The notes under the pieces are model-generated. The model did no database searches and had not been told where the DNA came from. It was given only the letters and a program-made list of their open reading frames with translations. 64,000 bases of DNA from Aureispira anguillae (GTDB lineage Bacteria > Bacteroidota > Bacteroidia > Chitinophagales > Saprospiraceae). The position numbers were made by a program, and so were the translations under genes. Where the stretch lies: positions 1,643,501 through 1,707,500 of the forward strand of contig NZ_AP026867.1 in the NCBI RefSeq assembly GCF_026000115.1, given 5' to 3'. The stretch's first letter is position 1, and the number at the start of each line of letters is the position of its first letter. Shown here piece by piece: positions 19,301-26,013 of this stretch.

Positions 19301-21259
19301 TTTGCTACGGGAGCTAATAAACCAGTAACAGGCGCACAAACTCAATATACTTATGGTCCTAATGGGAATATTCTGAGCTTAAAACGGTATGCAGGCGGGC
19401 TATTGCCCAATACTTCTCCTGTTTTGTTGGATGAATTAACGTATAATTATAATGCAGGAACTTCAACGTTGGCGAATTCTCCATTGGACTTTGTGAACAA
19501 TAAGTTGAGTTTTGTATCCGATGCAGCTACACCACCCAATAGAAATGATGATTTAAAGAGTCAAAGTAGTGCTAATTATGTGTATGATGAGAATGGATCA
19601 TTAATTGCAGATGCTTCAGAAGATATTGAAGAAATAAAGTGGACATCAGAGCAAAAGGTGAGCTATGTCAAAAGAAATAGTACAAATACGAATAATCGAC
19701 CAGATCTAAAATATATTTATGATTTTCAAGGAAATCGAATTTCTAAAATACAAATCCCTAATGTAACGGGGCAAAACGAAAAACATACTGTTTATGTTCG
19801 AGATCCTCAAGGAAATGTATTGGGCATTTATGAATATGATAAGAAACCAAGTCATTCAGGAATAAATGTATATAGAACGCCTAATGTTTATTTGAAGGAA
19901 CAAATGGTTTATGGATCAGATCGATTAGGAATTATCAAGAGAAATATACAAGTAGGAGGACCAATTAAAATTGTAGGAGATGGAATGTCTGCGTCAGGAA
20001 CTATTACGCCCAAAATAGCAGTAAACAGTTATCTTGGGCACATAGAAAGCGATCCTACTCAGAGTTATTTAGATTTTGATCTGGAAAGAGATGAAGGAGT
20101 TAATTTAGATGAAGTCATAGGACTAGAAAATTTAGGAATTGTGGCTCAAGACCAACTTTATATAAAATCTTTTCCTATCTTTGAGCAAGGAGATGCAGTA
20201 GTGCAGCGATTGGAACGAATGAGAGGAGTCTACCGCTATGAACTAAAGAACTTCCGTGGTGACGTTCGACAGGTCATCAATGACGTAAAATCTAGAGAGA
20301 ATATTAACGGTACAATAGAGTATACTGCTAATGTTATTCAAAGCTCAGATAGTTATCCCTTTGGCTGGGATATTAAGGAGCGTTCTTTCTCTACAGATTT
20401 GTATCGCTTTGCTTTTAATGGGCAAGAGAAATCGCCTGAAATCTCTAATGGACACCAAACCGCAAAGTTTTGGGAATATGATTCTCGAATTGCTCGCCGT
20501 TGGAATCTTGATCCTAGACCTGTAACCTCATTTAGTCCATATTCTGTTTTTGGTGGAAATCCCATTTTTAATACAGATGTAAAAGGAGATAGTGCTGTAG
20601 CTCCAAGCCGTGATGATATGCAACGAATAGCAGATGATTTGAATAGAGTTTATAAAACAAAATATGGAGAAGAAGGCGCAAAAGCTTTTTCTGTTCAGAA
20701 AATTAAACGGGTTCGAGATGATATTAAAGCTCCTGATGATTATCGAAATTTTTGGGGGTATCTGTGGTGGAGTAATACTCAATCAGTGGAAGTTACAGAA
20801 TATGCATTAGTTGCAAATCCAAATTTTGACTGGAATAAGGACAAATACACTAAGGCAATGTTTGACATTATTAGTTTTAGAGGGTATGTTTGGACTCAAT
20901 TAGAAGCGGATGTAAACAAAAGTTTAATTGATGGTAAAGCAGGTGGCTATACAGAGACTCATGGTTGGATTCGCTTGTCTACCCATTTAGGTACTTATCG
21001 AGGTCGTGGTAGTTCTTTAAGAACTTTAGGTACCTTATTTATGCATGAAGCTCTTTATCATGTACACCCATTAGGTGATGAAGAAGAGAAGCTTAAAGGA
21101 TCTTCTGAACTTATGCGTGATTACTATGGTTCTCAAAGGGGAGTGAACCCTCATGGGTCAGGGTCTGATAAGCACCCTGTATTGAGAACTTCAGAGGAAA
21201 AAAAATGGCTAGATGATAAGAGAAGTAAAACACCATTGAAGAAAACAAAAAAGAAATAG
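13322..21259 (+). CDS. Giant RHS polymorphic toxin with variable C-terminal toxin domain (CT1)
   Basis: About 2645 residues from the ATG at 13322, chosen because it starts the signal peptide MKYIHYFIMICLLLIQSQLV. A long N-terminal region is followed from about 18.1 kb by YD-type repeats (YDVLGRP, YDALGRI, YDANNRL) that build an RHS shell, and by the conserved core YRYELKNFRGDVRQVINDVK (from 20231) with SYPFGWDIKERSF. After the GGNPIFNTDVKGD segment the protein switches to a variable CT of about 230 residues, as in RHS polymorphic toxins where a C-terminal effector is released inside the shell. This CT contains HEALYH (21044-21061), an HExxxH hexapeptide followed by acidic residues, which suggests a metallopeptidase, plus a basic tail. 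Everything from 20229 onward is repeated exactly 4754 bases downstream. The likely immunity gene overlaps its stop codon. Confidence 0.85.
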   Translation: MKYIHYFIMICLLLIQSQLVWAGDEEYVSSLKGSAIAPAASLVTADAWYSHMLNNNDWEDRLPTDPKSKVYDLSKRFTNVQVDGYVSLRWEGSEEVVFSSDWGYRVEVEIQSWNTQGHPMPTVTRWLAVNYELDGQQSFKDWDVFHLPGADRLEVQVLTIEYTDANGIISTPTHQPVMKEDLYLENKIKVKRVFSLDVQEDITIRQTALDVPNRMVTYSWDFVEGAEEYDFEWLYISKDVNTTIALDGPLGWQRATRVSLIENKYTIELPYDEGTVYFRARAVGYGNELGHRLIGNWSNMQLSLSIAADGSGDIGPLETEKNWTYQASYAEEGKRVEVLNFADGTGRARQSVTKDNSYNRTIVSETVFDREGRQAIQVIPSVAEKAENQLKFFDNYNLADRSTNTPSTIGGPIHWTDFDQDANYTFDQTQKIMKLSTISGSGRYFSPSNIDDKDSDKGAFVADAKGFPYTQTVFDNQGRVKLQSGVGETHAFGSGHETEYYYASVFQEDLDELFGSEIGYAEHYSMQMTKDPNGQLSISYTNLAGKTVATALVGEAPKDASGNNMVDRLDQSGTPVYRYPTSRVKTRNLLPEEEEDKKRSISPQSIIKEFMVSSPGNYDFHYTVNTAPFVGCDGVTVPCEFELKFNIYDSEGNVLNNRLSITSSSNNAMVFGAFFDVNHGDVFDFQFVAGLNDLKSYTIEKVLRLKDVSAEVEAFKDKLKTDNNSFLADLKTYYKDPVNITPPVHPNPCVDAAPLLDLTQVNLDPCDEYSGDPSDLGCEGIRDLLTSDLLPGGQYYEEPNWLENEISFPSNGITYQGVDYTNWAMVRALTYVEIKGFMEANNFFEYHPEWCLYRYQCVDNPDPNTNDTWYQALRKQDAAWFNLDLADALTNDYLTIPNGGICTLTSHGDWYGRLSYPMLGDIASQLTAHHLLMTTLPAPKPPLLDHIKWEICHYIEDGSNWHDLADLADLARQDPDITDELRWAAIRSMMLECKRRGINKHLLDKFPTGTCGGFLADADPNDGVLETSDGFSIRIPNYNDLVAQVENQTNFSGTVAQDNSIAIQNMANGVLNGTVGQNVVSGGPCTIYKATISFGCASTGTVFSFYEELSFNLHFTNPDLATIYGTRLDLLPLRSTSTGLNCNKSYLEQQINNQIATLSSPLKDDLSIIVTETNGDFELIVYLPISYQGVSVEMNRLLYGSAGIGSTATRKTFYDESKFGYSNCKDLNTLCDYYKLVEPITCLNNGSSIDLSLDLATSTSGLNTTYGTTSLDLGTITSGMLGNDCGYDLSMVQAALNAAVSALPSPLKDDIVLFAQSAGGNGMEIVLKLPDLTYNAGSVTRSNKYAGLKLVKTTNTPSVPATVVSSDITFFACDDQGYPTCVCEEIKQLKQEYSGYADIYDVIADRYIADLLLLPTALSGSDIQYIENTYCSASSTPAYPLGGYQDLQLWKANFKLDNTIPTHFKAEISKCLEIPDPLSCEEQALALALFEAEEYIDRVTKKAVAKYERDLKTSCINDVVEEFELTYTDRAIHYTLYYYDASGNLERTVPPTGVDHLETQADLDLAVVERNRHRKIQKQGGVPTPKEPTHAMATNYVYNTLNEVVQSTAPDRGSVKTYYDVLGRPIFSQNEQQVLDKTANYICYDALGRIVETGLVEENATSSAGPIPLTFADLLAPSNKATFQSTLDNGSFPSSLVIFSGWTKSEVRKTFYNTGISQIDAKFEDEIGLRRNRVGAQTYSMDGEQIDYEVAYNYDVFGNAKEVWQYYPQLVGNEYKQLQYDYDLISGVVHGVDYQKGEKDQLSFRYTYDANNRLIKAKSSINGFIWNTDASYEYYYHGPLKRVELGEDKVQGLDYLYTMHGWIKGVNSNKLSSSDDPGRDGSNNSNLHSSIGGDIHDRIAQDIFGYTVHYYDGDYSTINSSVQNYSEVPANGQTGNLYNGNISSVTQAQTKPAIGGAPQSALPSIWKKYRYDQLHRLVESQTLEQAVGTTWGSFATGANKPVTGAQTQYTYGPNGNILSLKRYAGGLLPNTSPVLLDELTYNYNAGTSTLANSPLDFVNNKLSFVSDAATPPNRNDDLKSQSSANYVYDENGSLIADASEDIEEIKWTSEQKVSYVKRNSTNTNNRPDLKYIYDFQGNRISKIQIPNVTGQNEKHTVYVRDPQGNVLGIYEYDKKPSHSGINVYRTPNVYLKEQMVYGSDRLGIIKRNIQVGGPIKIVGDGMSASGTITPKIAVNSYLGHIESDPTQSYLDFDLERDEGVNLDEVIGLENLGIVAQDQLYIKSFPIFEQGDAVVQRLERMRGVYRYELKNFRGDVRQVINDVKSRENINGTIEYTANVIQSSDSYPFGWDIKERSFSTDLYRFAFNGQEKSPEISNGHQTAKFWEYDSRIARRWNLDPRPVTSFSPYSVFGGNPIFNTDVKGDSAVAPSRDDMQRIADDLNRVYKTKYGEEGAKAFSVQKIKRVRDDIKAPDDYRNFWGYLWWSNTQSVEVTEYALVANPNFDWNKDKYTKAMFDIISFRGYVWTQLEADVNKSLIDGKAGGYTETHGWIRLSTHLGTYRGRGSSLRTLGTLFMHEALYHVHPLGDEEEKLKGSSELMRDYYGSQRGVNPHGSGSDKHPVLRTSEEKKWLDDKRSKTPLKKTKKK

Positions 21260-21618
21260 TGGAAATAGAAAATATATTAGATGATAACGTATCTCTAAAG
21301 AATAGTTTATCAAAACTACTATTAAAAATTTTAGGAGTAACTGCTGTCCTTTTTGTTGTAATTACTCATTATACTAAAAAAGAAAAATTATTGATCGGGA
21401 GTGATGATACTTATGAGCTAATTGGTATTCCTTTTAGGTTTGCAACAAAGTATAATTGTGATATTTGTCCAATATCTTCAAGTTTTTCTATTTATTATTT
21501 CTTGGTAGATATAGCTGTATTTTATATTGTGGTTTTATTAGTCGCTTGGTTGATTTACAGAATGAAAGGAACAAGGTATTCCACCTCAGAAGCCAACAGA
21601 CTAGAATCACGCCAGTAG
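21259..21618 (+). CDS. Putative immunity protein for CT1 (two-helix membrane protein)
   Basis: A 119-residue protein that starts with GTG overlapping the TAG stop of the RHS toxin by one base, the tight coupling typical of toxin-immunity pairs. It has two probable membrane helices (about residues 25-42, with ILGVTAVLFVVITHY, and about 78-98, with FLVDIAVFYIVVLLVAWLIY), with Cys residues in the loop between them. Its last dozen or so residues are encoded by the recurrent hairpin element and the stop codon lies inside that hairpin, so the natural C-terminus was probably altered by element attachment. The immunity role is inferred from position; no known immunity family is recognised. Confidence 0.6.
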   Translation: MEIENILDDNVSLKNSLSKLLLKILGVTAVLFVVITHYTKKEKLLIGSDDTYELIGIPFRFATKYNCDICPISSSFSIYYFLVDIAVFYIVVLLVAWLIYRMKGTRYSTSEANRLESRQ

Positions 21619-21671
21619 TTATAAAAAACTACCACTGCGCTAGTCGCTGCGTTCTGTCATGTTTCTAGGTT
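21575..21671 (+). repeat. Cassette-end hairpin element, copy 1
   Basis: GGTATTCCACC marks the start. The core is a 47-nt imperfect hairpin (21599-21645): GACTAG pairs with CTAGTC, CGC with GCG, and GTAGTT with AACTAC around an ATAAAA loop, with unpaired AATCA and CACT bulges. After it comes a conserved stretch ending CATGTTTCTAGGTT. The same element follows every immunity gene of the array. Bulged, conserved hairpins at cassette ends recall integron attC sites, but no IntI is present and the function is inferred. Confidence 0.75.
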
Positions 21672-21734
21672 GCCCTGATTTAGAGGGCAGAAAAAGGATA
21701 TATTTTATTTCAAACTTAATAAATAAAAAAAATC

Positions 21735-21890
21735 ATGTATAAAATTATAATTAAACACTTAGGATTGCCTAATGACACAGTAAACACAGAGGAGGTTGTT
21801 GGTGTAAACAAAGAAGATGCACATAAAATTCTTAACAAACGATACCCATTAGATCAATATAAAATTGTAAGTGAAGGAAAGATGAAATAA
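21735..21890 (+). CDS. 51-residue orphan protein between two hairpin elements
   Basis: A short frame, MYKIIIKHLGLPNDTVNTEE to the terminal GKMK, starting at ATG 21735. It sits between two copies of the cassette-end hairpin element, the place an additional small cassette or a remnant immunity gene would occupy. It has no signal peptide or membrane helix, is mixed alpha/beta, and matches nothing I know. The exact copy at 26489 shows only that it lay inside the duplicated unit. Confidence 0.45.
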   Translation: MYKIIIKHLGLPNDTVNTEEVVGVNKEDAHKILNKRYPLDQYKIVSEGKMK

Positions 21891-22026
21891 GGTATTCCAC
21901 CGAGAGAGTAGCGATCTAGTATTGCGCCAGTAGCCTAAAAAAGCTACCAGTCTCTAGTCGTTTCTTCTGTCACATTACTAGGCTTACATGTTCGGTTACA
22001 TGGCGGGTTTTCATGCTTATATTTTT
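21891..22026 (+). repeat. Cassette-end hairpin element, diverged copy 1b
   Basis: Starts GGTATTCCACC like the other copies but has a different stem: CTAG (21916) pairs with CTAG (21954), and inside it GTAGC pairs with GCTAC instead of GTAGTT with AACTAC. The stem is kept while the bases changed on both sides, which is evidence that the structure matters. The flank GTTCGGTTACATGGCGG and the CTTATATTTTT end match the other elements. Confidence 0.65.
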
Positions 22027-22143
22027 CAAAAGAAAATGAAAATATACAAGCACTACACCGCCCTAGTTTGTGTACCTTTTAGGAGCTGTCAGGCTGCGTA
22101 TTTTTTTTCAATTGAAAATAAAGTTATAGTAAAATACTTGCAT

Positions 22144-22178
22144 AAAAAAGCCTCTTGGAGATGATCCAAGGGGCTTTT
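22144..22178. terminator. Bidirectional intrinsic terminator, unit 1
   Basis: AAAAAAGCCTCTTGG pairs with CCAAGGGGCTTTT, giving a strong stem flanked by A and T runs, so it can stop transcription both from the toxin-immunity side and from the minus-strand XRE gene. Every unit has a terminator at the same place, but with different stem sequences. Confidence 0.85.
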
Positions 22179-22422
22179 ATATATAGCTATCTATCACAGT
22201 AATACTGTTTTCCTATCTAGCACCTGTCACTCCCTACACTTACGGTACATACAGCCTTTCAGGGCTTACGTTCACGTTTAATAATCGAGTTAGCCACTTG
22301 AAAAGCAATAGGCACGCCATTATTTTTGTTCCATGAAATTCCACAAAAATAAACTTTAATTATTTGTCATAGACCACTCCCTGCGGTCGTAATCCATGCC
22401 AAAAATTAAAGGGAATCAACAC

Positions 22423-22791
22423 TTAGGAAGTAGTATTAGGGGCAGAATCAAGCAATTCTTTCATTCTTTTTTTTGTGAGCATGGTATTGATAAGTTTATA
22501 AATTATACTCTTGTCTTCTTCGTCTAGTTCTTCTAAAAGCTCTAGTTGCTCATTTTTAGGTTTGTCTTGAATTTGAATATCAATAGCTTTCTTTTCATCA
22601 AGAAAAACAATTTCGTCAATGGATAGATTGTAAAACTTAGCAATTTTGATAAGCTCTTCAAGGGAAATTCCTCTATCTCCTTTTTCTAATTTGTTATAGT
22701 TAGAATACCCTATTCCAAGTTCAAGAGCTACTTGTTTTTGGAGTAATCCTTTTTTCTCTCTAAGTAATTTTATATTATTTGATATAGACAT
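22423..22791 (-). CDS. XRE-family HTH regulator, type A backbone
   Basis: About 122 residues from the internal ATG at 22791 (MSISNNIKLLREKKGLLQKQ); an upstream in-frame ATG adds eight residues. The N-terminal half is a Cro/C1-type HTH with VALELGIGYSNYNKLEKGDR as recognition region. The C-terminal half is acidic and helical, probably for dimerisation. It is transcribed away from the mini-primase gene, so it likely represses or tunes the divergent promoter region. It differs clearly from the XRE protein of the type B backbone. Confidence 0.85.
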   Translation of the reverse strand: MSISNNIKLLREKKGLLQKQVALELGIGYSNYNKLEKGDRGISLEELIKIAKFYNLSIDEIVFLDEKKAIDIQIQDKPKNEQLELLEELDEEDKSIIYKLINTMLTKKRMKELLDSAPNTTS

Positions 22792-22935
22792 AGGCTTTTT
22801 TCTATAAAAATACACTAAATAGATATTTTTAGCAAATAGTAGAAAAAAAAGAAAGTTTTTATTGCGATTTATGATATTTTGATTTAAATTTGAAGTAGAA
22901 GAAATCGAAATTTATATTTTCAAAAGAAAAATCAT

Positions 22936-22960
22936 GTAGGCCTACAGGTTAAAAAACCTG
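22936..22960 (+). promoter_or_regulatory. Hairpin next to the mini-primase start codon
   Basis: A GTAGGCCTAC palindrome abuts CAGGTT-AAAA-AACCTG, which ends five bases before the ATG at 22966. The type B gene also has a hairpin directly before its start although the sequence differs. A translational control hairpin is a reasonable inference. Confidence 0.4.
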
Positions 22961-22965
22961 AGAAC

Positions 22966-23550
22966 ATGACCAAGCAAGAATTAGAAAGATATTTAGAGAT
23001 AGAGACGATTTTAAAATTGCATAAAATAGCAATTGATAAAGAGGGCTTTATGTCTTGTCCTTTCCATTCGAACTGTGAAAGGAGTTTAAAACTCTATCCT
23101 GAGTTAAATGGGGTAGCGTGTATGCGAGAAAGTTGTAGTAAATATAGAAAAGTGCTAGACGCTTTTTCGATATTGCAGGAGTTGGAAGGGATAAAAACGG
23201 AAGAAGCTCGCTTGTATGGGAAATCTTTATTATTAAGAGAGCTAGAAAGTTATCGAGCAAGGAAGACCCCAGTAAAAGTACAGGAGATCGGGGAGAATAG
23301 GAGCTTGAATAAAAGGGAAGCAGTGCTATTAAAGTATTTTGAGGACTTAAAAAGGTTTGTATTGGAAAAGGGAGGAGGGGAACAAGGCTATGAATTTAGG
23401 TTAGGAGAAGTAAGAGAAGACTTAAAAGTATATAAAAGCACACAACAACGTTATATCCATGAATTGTTAGAAAAAGGGTACATAGAGCAAAGTAGTGGGA
23501 GTTCAAATCGTGGCTATTATTATAGAATATTGAATTGGGCGGGTCGCTAG
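22966..23550 (+). CDS. Mini-primase: CHC2-like zinc finger fused to a winged-helix-like C-terminus
   Basis: A 194-residue protein. The N-terminus has a primase-type zinc-finger motif (CPFH at about residue 31, then CMRESC), matching the N-terminus of the 827-residue type B protein. The C-terminus (about residues 120-190, STQQRYIHELLEKGYIEQSS) matches the last 90 residues of the type B protein, whose equivalent is SKSQVERYIRQLSELEYIKQ. The Toprim and P-loop ATPase domains between are missing, so this looks like an internal-deletion derivative that keeps DNA-binding ends but no catalysis. It may bind the same DNA site and compete with, or be helped in trans by, the full protein (inference). Its stop codon lies inside the first GGGTCGCTAG repeat of the adjoining site. 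Confidence 0.7.
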   Translation: MTKQELERYLEIETILKLHKIAIDKEGFMSCPFHSNCERSLKLYPELNGVACMRESCSKYRKVLDAFSILQELEGIKTEEARLYGKSLLLRELESYRARKTPVKVQEIGENRSLNKREAVLLKYFEDLKRFVLEKGGGEQGYEFRLGEVREDLKVYKSTQQRYIHELLEKGYIEQSSGSSNRGYYYRILNWAGR

Positions 23551-23608
23551 GGGTCGCCAGAGGGTCGCTAGAAGTACGATAAAAGCTAGAAAAAGAGCTT
23601 AGCGACCC
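23541..23608 (+). repeat. GGGTCGCTA iterons and 47-nt inverted repeat, unit 1
   Basis: Three direct copies of GGGTCGC(T/C)AG at 23541, 23551 and 23562 are followed by an inverted copy TAGCGACCC at 23600-23608. The third and the inverted copy delimit a 47-nt inverted repeat. In type B units the arms read GGGTCACTA and TAGTGACCC with the same 47-nt span, so both arms changed together. It lies after the primase gene and, in type B units, right before the first recombinase, so it is a candidate recombination site or replication origin. Confidence 0.65.
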
Positions 23609-23711
23609 TTTGCCCAGGAAAATGGACAAGGGGGTATAAAAAAAGAAGTAAAAAAGCAAAGCAACAACACTCAACAATGACCAATTATAAACCATTAAAA
23701 AACATTAAATT

Positions 23712-24374
23712 ATGACAATCGAATTAACGGAAGCAGAGCAAGTACGAGTGTTACACAGCGAAGACATATTTTATATAATGCAAAAAGTGTTGGAGCGAGA
23801 AAGCAAGTTAGATCAAGCAAAACGGCACTTTTGGGGAATTGGCTTGGATGTAAGAAGCAAAATAATCCTAATAGAATTAGCGAGTTTAGGAACAATGGCA
23901 AAGAAAGATTTACATGCCTCAGATGTCTATGCGAATGCGATCCACAAGCAAGCCAAGCAAATGATCTTATGTCACAGTAACCCAGATGGAAGTTTAGAAG
24001 CGAGTGAAGAATCCAAGGATTTAACAGACTGGTTAATACAAATAGGTTTAATAGTAAATATACCAGTATATGACCATTTGATAATAAATGAAAGGAGCTT
24101 TGTAAGTTTTAGAGCAATGGGTTTACTAGCAGAATTAGAGAAAAGCACCAAGTATGTAATCCCAAGAGAATTGGAGCGCAGAACGAGAGAGGAAGAACGC
24201 CGCAAAGCCAAGGTAGATGCAGAGTTTGCAGCAAAAAAAGCATATGAAGAAAAGCAAGAAGAAGTAGGACAAACCAGATTTGATATAGCTTATGCAATGA
24301 AAGAAAAAGGCTTTCCAATCAAGGCAATATCAGAGGTAACAGGTTTATCAGAAGAAGAAGTAAAGATGGCATAA
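23712..24374 (+). CDS. RadC-like JAB-domain protein with degenerate JAMM motif, type A
   Basis: A 220-residue protein. Residues about 35-145 follow the RadC family: RHFWGIGLDVRSKI, GTMAKKDLHASDVYANAI, and YDHLIINERSFVSF at the usual distance. The canonical metal motif HNHPSG...SxxD is altered to HSNPDG...SEES, so the second histidine and the aspartate are lost and metalloprotease-type catalysis is unlikely. The tail is a charged helix followed by FDIAYAMKEKGFPIKAISEV, a helical end also seen in other Bacteroidota proteins. RadC-like proteins are frequent in mobile elements of Bacteroidota, with unclear function. It is the last protein gene of the backbone before the small downstream frame. 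Confidence 0.7.
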   Translation: MTIELTEAEQVRVLHSEDIFYIMQKVLERESKLDQAKRHFWGIGLDVRSKIILIELASLGTMAKKDLHASDVYANAIHKQAKQMILCHSNPDGSLEASEESKDLTDWLIQIGLIVNIPVYDHLIINERSFVSFRAMGLLAELEKSTKYVIPRELERRTREEERRKAKVDAEFAAKKAYEEKQEEVGQTRFDIAYAMKEKGFPIKAISEVTGLSEEEVKMA

Positions 24375-24375
24375 A

Positions 24376-24441
24376 ATGAACATCTATGAGCAAAGCAAAT
24401 TAGGAAGCTATACTTTAGGGTATGGCTTTTTTTATTTTTAA
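24376..24441 (+). CDS. 21-residue frame after the RadC-like gene (shortened relative to type B)
   Basis: ATG one base after the RadC-like stop; reads MNIYEQSKLGSYTLGYGFFY then F and stop. In type B units the same start leads to a 77-residue frame because a T run is one base longer (six T instead of five before AATGG). Either this copy is frameshifted or the short form is the real product. Confidence 0.35.
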   Translation: MNIYEQSKLGSYTLGYGFFYF

Positions 24442-24982
24442 TGGTTGGCATGCAAGCCGTTAGGCGATGTATGACAAGTATTAAAACTTAGGGCTGCCAA
24501 AGCCCTAATAAAAGAGGTACTAAAGTGTATTAATTACCGAGCGTACCGCAGCGTAAGGAGTGGCAAGTGCTAGACAGAAAAATAGTGTTAAACTATGATG
24601 AATAGCTACATTTTTATGCAAGCGTTAGCGCAGCTTGCCAGCTCCTAGCGGGTACGCACACTAGGCTAGTGAAGTGCTTGTGTTTTTCAATTGAAAATAT
24701 AAGGACGAGAACTAGCAGGCTGATGAGCATGCAAACCTAGGAGCATGCCAGAAGGAATGACAAATGACTGGTACTAAATTTACTGGCATGAAGCTAGACA
24801 GCAGCTTCCGAGGAAGCCTACCACTTTCCCTTTTTAGGAATGTAAATAAATGTAAAAGCGTGTAAATAGCTTATTTTTTCAAATGAAAATATAATCTATT
24901 GAAAGAAAAAAGTATATCTTTGAAAAGTGTACAGAGCATGTCAAAAGGGTGTGCAGAGGGATTGAAAAAAGATGTACAGAGT
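24442..24982. other. Structured non-coding segment before the next RHS core, unit 1
   Basis: About 0.5 kb without a credible gene but with strong conservation among units. It holds GGC-ATGCAA-GCC, the stem TAGGGCT/AGCCCTA (24489-24507) which becomes TACAGCC/GGCTGTA in type B units, GCAAGC/GCTTGC around 24617-24637, and a TTTTTCAATTGAAAATA palindrome near 24684. It may encode a structured RNA or act as a DNA recombination or replication site. Confidence 0.5.
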
Positions 24983-26013
24983 TCTACCGCTATGAACTAA
25001 AGAACTTCCGTGGTGACGTTCGACAGGTCATCAATGACGTAAAATCTAGAGAGAATATTAACGGTACAATAGAGTATACTGCTAATGTTATTCAAAGCTC
25101 AGATAGTTATCCCTTTGGCTGGGATATTAAGGAGCGTTCTTTCTCTACAGATTTGTATCGCTTTGCTTTTAATGGGCAAGAGAAATCGCCTGAAATCTCT
25201 AATGGACACCAAACCGCAAAGTTTTGGGAATATGATTCTCGAATTGCTCGCCGTTGGAATCTTGATCCTAGACCTGTAACCTCATTTAGTCCATATTCTG
25301 TTTTTGGTGGAAATCCCATTTTTAATACAGATGTAAAAGGAGATAGTGCTGTAGCTCCAAGCCGTGATGATATGCAACGAATAGCAGATGATTTGAATAG
25401 AGTTTATAAAACAAAATATGGAGAAGAAGGCGCAAAAGCTTTTTCTGTTCAGAAAATTAAACGGGTTCGAGATGATATTAAAGCTCCTGATGATTATCGA
25501 AATTTTTGGGGGTATCTGTGGTGGAGTAATACTCAATCAGTGGAAGTTACAGAATATGCATTAGTTGCAAATCCAAATTTTGACTGGAATAAGGACAAAT
25601 ACACTAAGGCAATGTTTGACATTATTAGTTTTAGAGGGTATGTTTGGACTCAATTAGAAGCGGATGTAAACAAAAGTTTAATTGATGGTAAAGCAGGTGG
25701 CTATACAGAGACTCATGGTTGGATTCGCTTGTCTACCCATTTAGGTACTTATCGAGGTCGTGGTAGTTCTTTAAGAACTTTAGGTACCTTATTTATGCAT
25801 GAAGCTCTTTATCATGTACACCCATTAGGTGATGAAGAAGAGAAGCTTAAAGGATCTTCTGAACTTATGCGTGATTACTATGGTTCTCAAAGGGGAGTGA
25901 ACCCTCATGGGTCAGGGTCTGATAAGCACCCTGTATTGAGAACTTCAGAGGAAAAAAAATGGCTAGATGATAAGAGAAGTAAAACACCATTGAAGAAAAC
26001 AAAAAAGAAATAG
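24949..26013 (+). CDS. Orphan RHS core + CT1 (exact copy of the main toxin C-terminus)
   Basis: From YRYELKNFRGDVRQVINDVK to the final TPLKKTKKK it is identical to the end of the giant RHS toxin, including HEALYH at 25798-25815. The N-terminal shell is missing. The only start is a GTG at 24949 without a ribosome-binding site, and the frame stays open upstream of it, so this is best seen as a displaced, probably silent C-terminal cassette rather than an independent gene. If expressed it would yield unexported toxin, which the adjacent immunity gene could neutralise. Confidence 0.75.
   Translation: MCRGIEKRCTEFYRYELKNFRGDVRQVINDVKSRENINGTIEYTANVIQSSDSYPFGWDIKERSFSTDLYRFAFNGQEKSPEISNGHQTAKFWEYDSRIARRWNLDPRPVTSFSPYSVFGGNPIFNTDVKGDSAVAPSRDDMQRIADDLNRVYKTKYGEEGAKAFSVQKIKRVRDDIKAPDDYRNFWGYLWWSNTQSVEVTEYALVANPNFDWNKDKYTKAMFDIISFRGYVWTQLEADVNKSLIDGKAGGYTETHGWIRLSTHLGTYRGRGSSLRTLGTLFMHEALYHVHPLGDEEEKLKGSSELMRDYYGSQRGVNPHGSGSDKHPVLRTSEEKKWLDDKRSKTPLKKTKKK

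Larger units (their letters stand above)
20229..24982 (+). repeat. Tandem duplication unit 1 (4754 bp): RHS core, CT1, immunity, type A backbone
   Basis: From TCTACCGCTATG inside the RHS core onward, this segment matches the next 4754 bases at every position I compared, and all genes in it recur at a constant offset of 4754. It contains the 3' end of the giant RHS gene, its immunity gene, hairpin elements, a terminator, an XRE gene, a mini-primase and a RadC-like gene. The left boundary lies within the coding sequence for the conserved core, so duplication keeps the long reading frame intact. Confidence 0.95.

Noticed and set aside
23048-24318. Minus-strand frames opposite the mini-primase and RadC-like genes
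   Set aside because: Leu/Phe-rich shadow frames of real plus-strand genes, without signals of their own.
24915-24922. TATCTTTG before orphan cassettes as a promoter -7 box
   Set aside because: The same octamer occurs in the coding part of the full RHS gene (20176-20183), the leaders look like decayed coding sequence, and no -33 box is at the right distance.
24442-24982. Group II intron
   Set aside because: No reverse transcriptase and no domain V-like hairpin recognised; conservation spans protein genes too.
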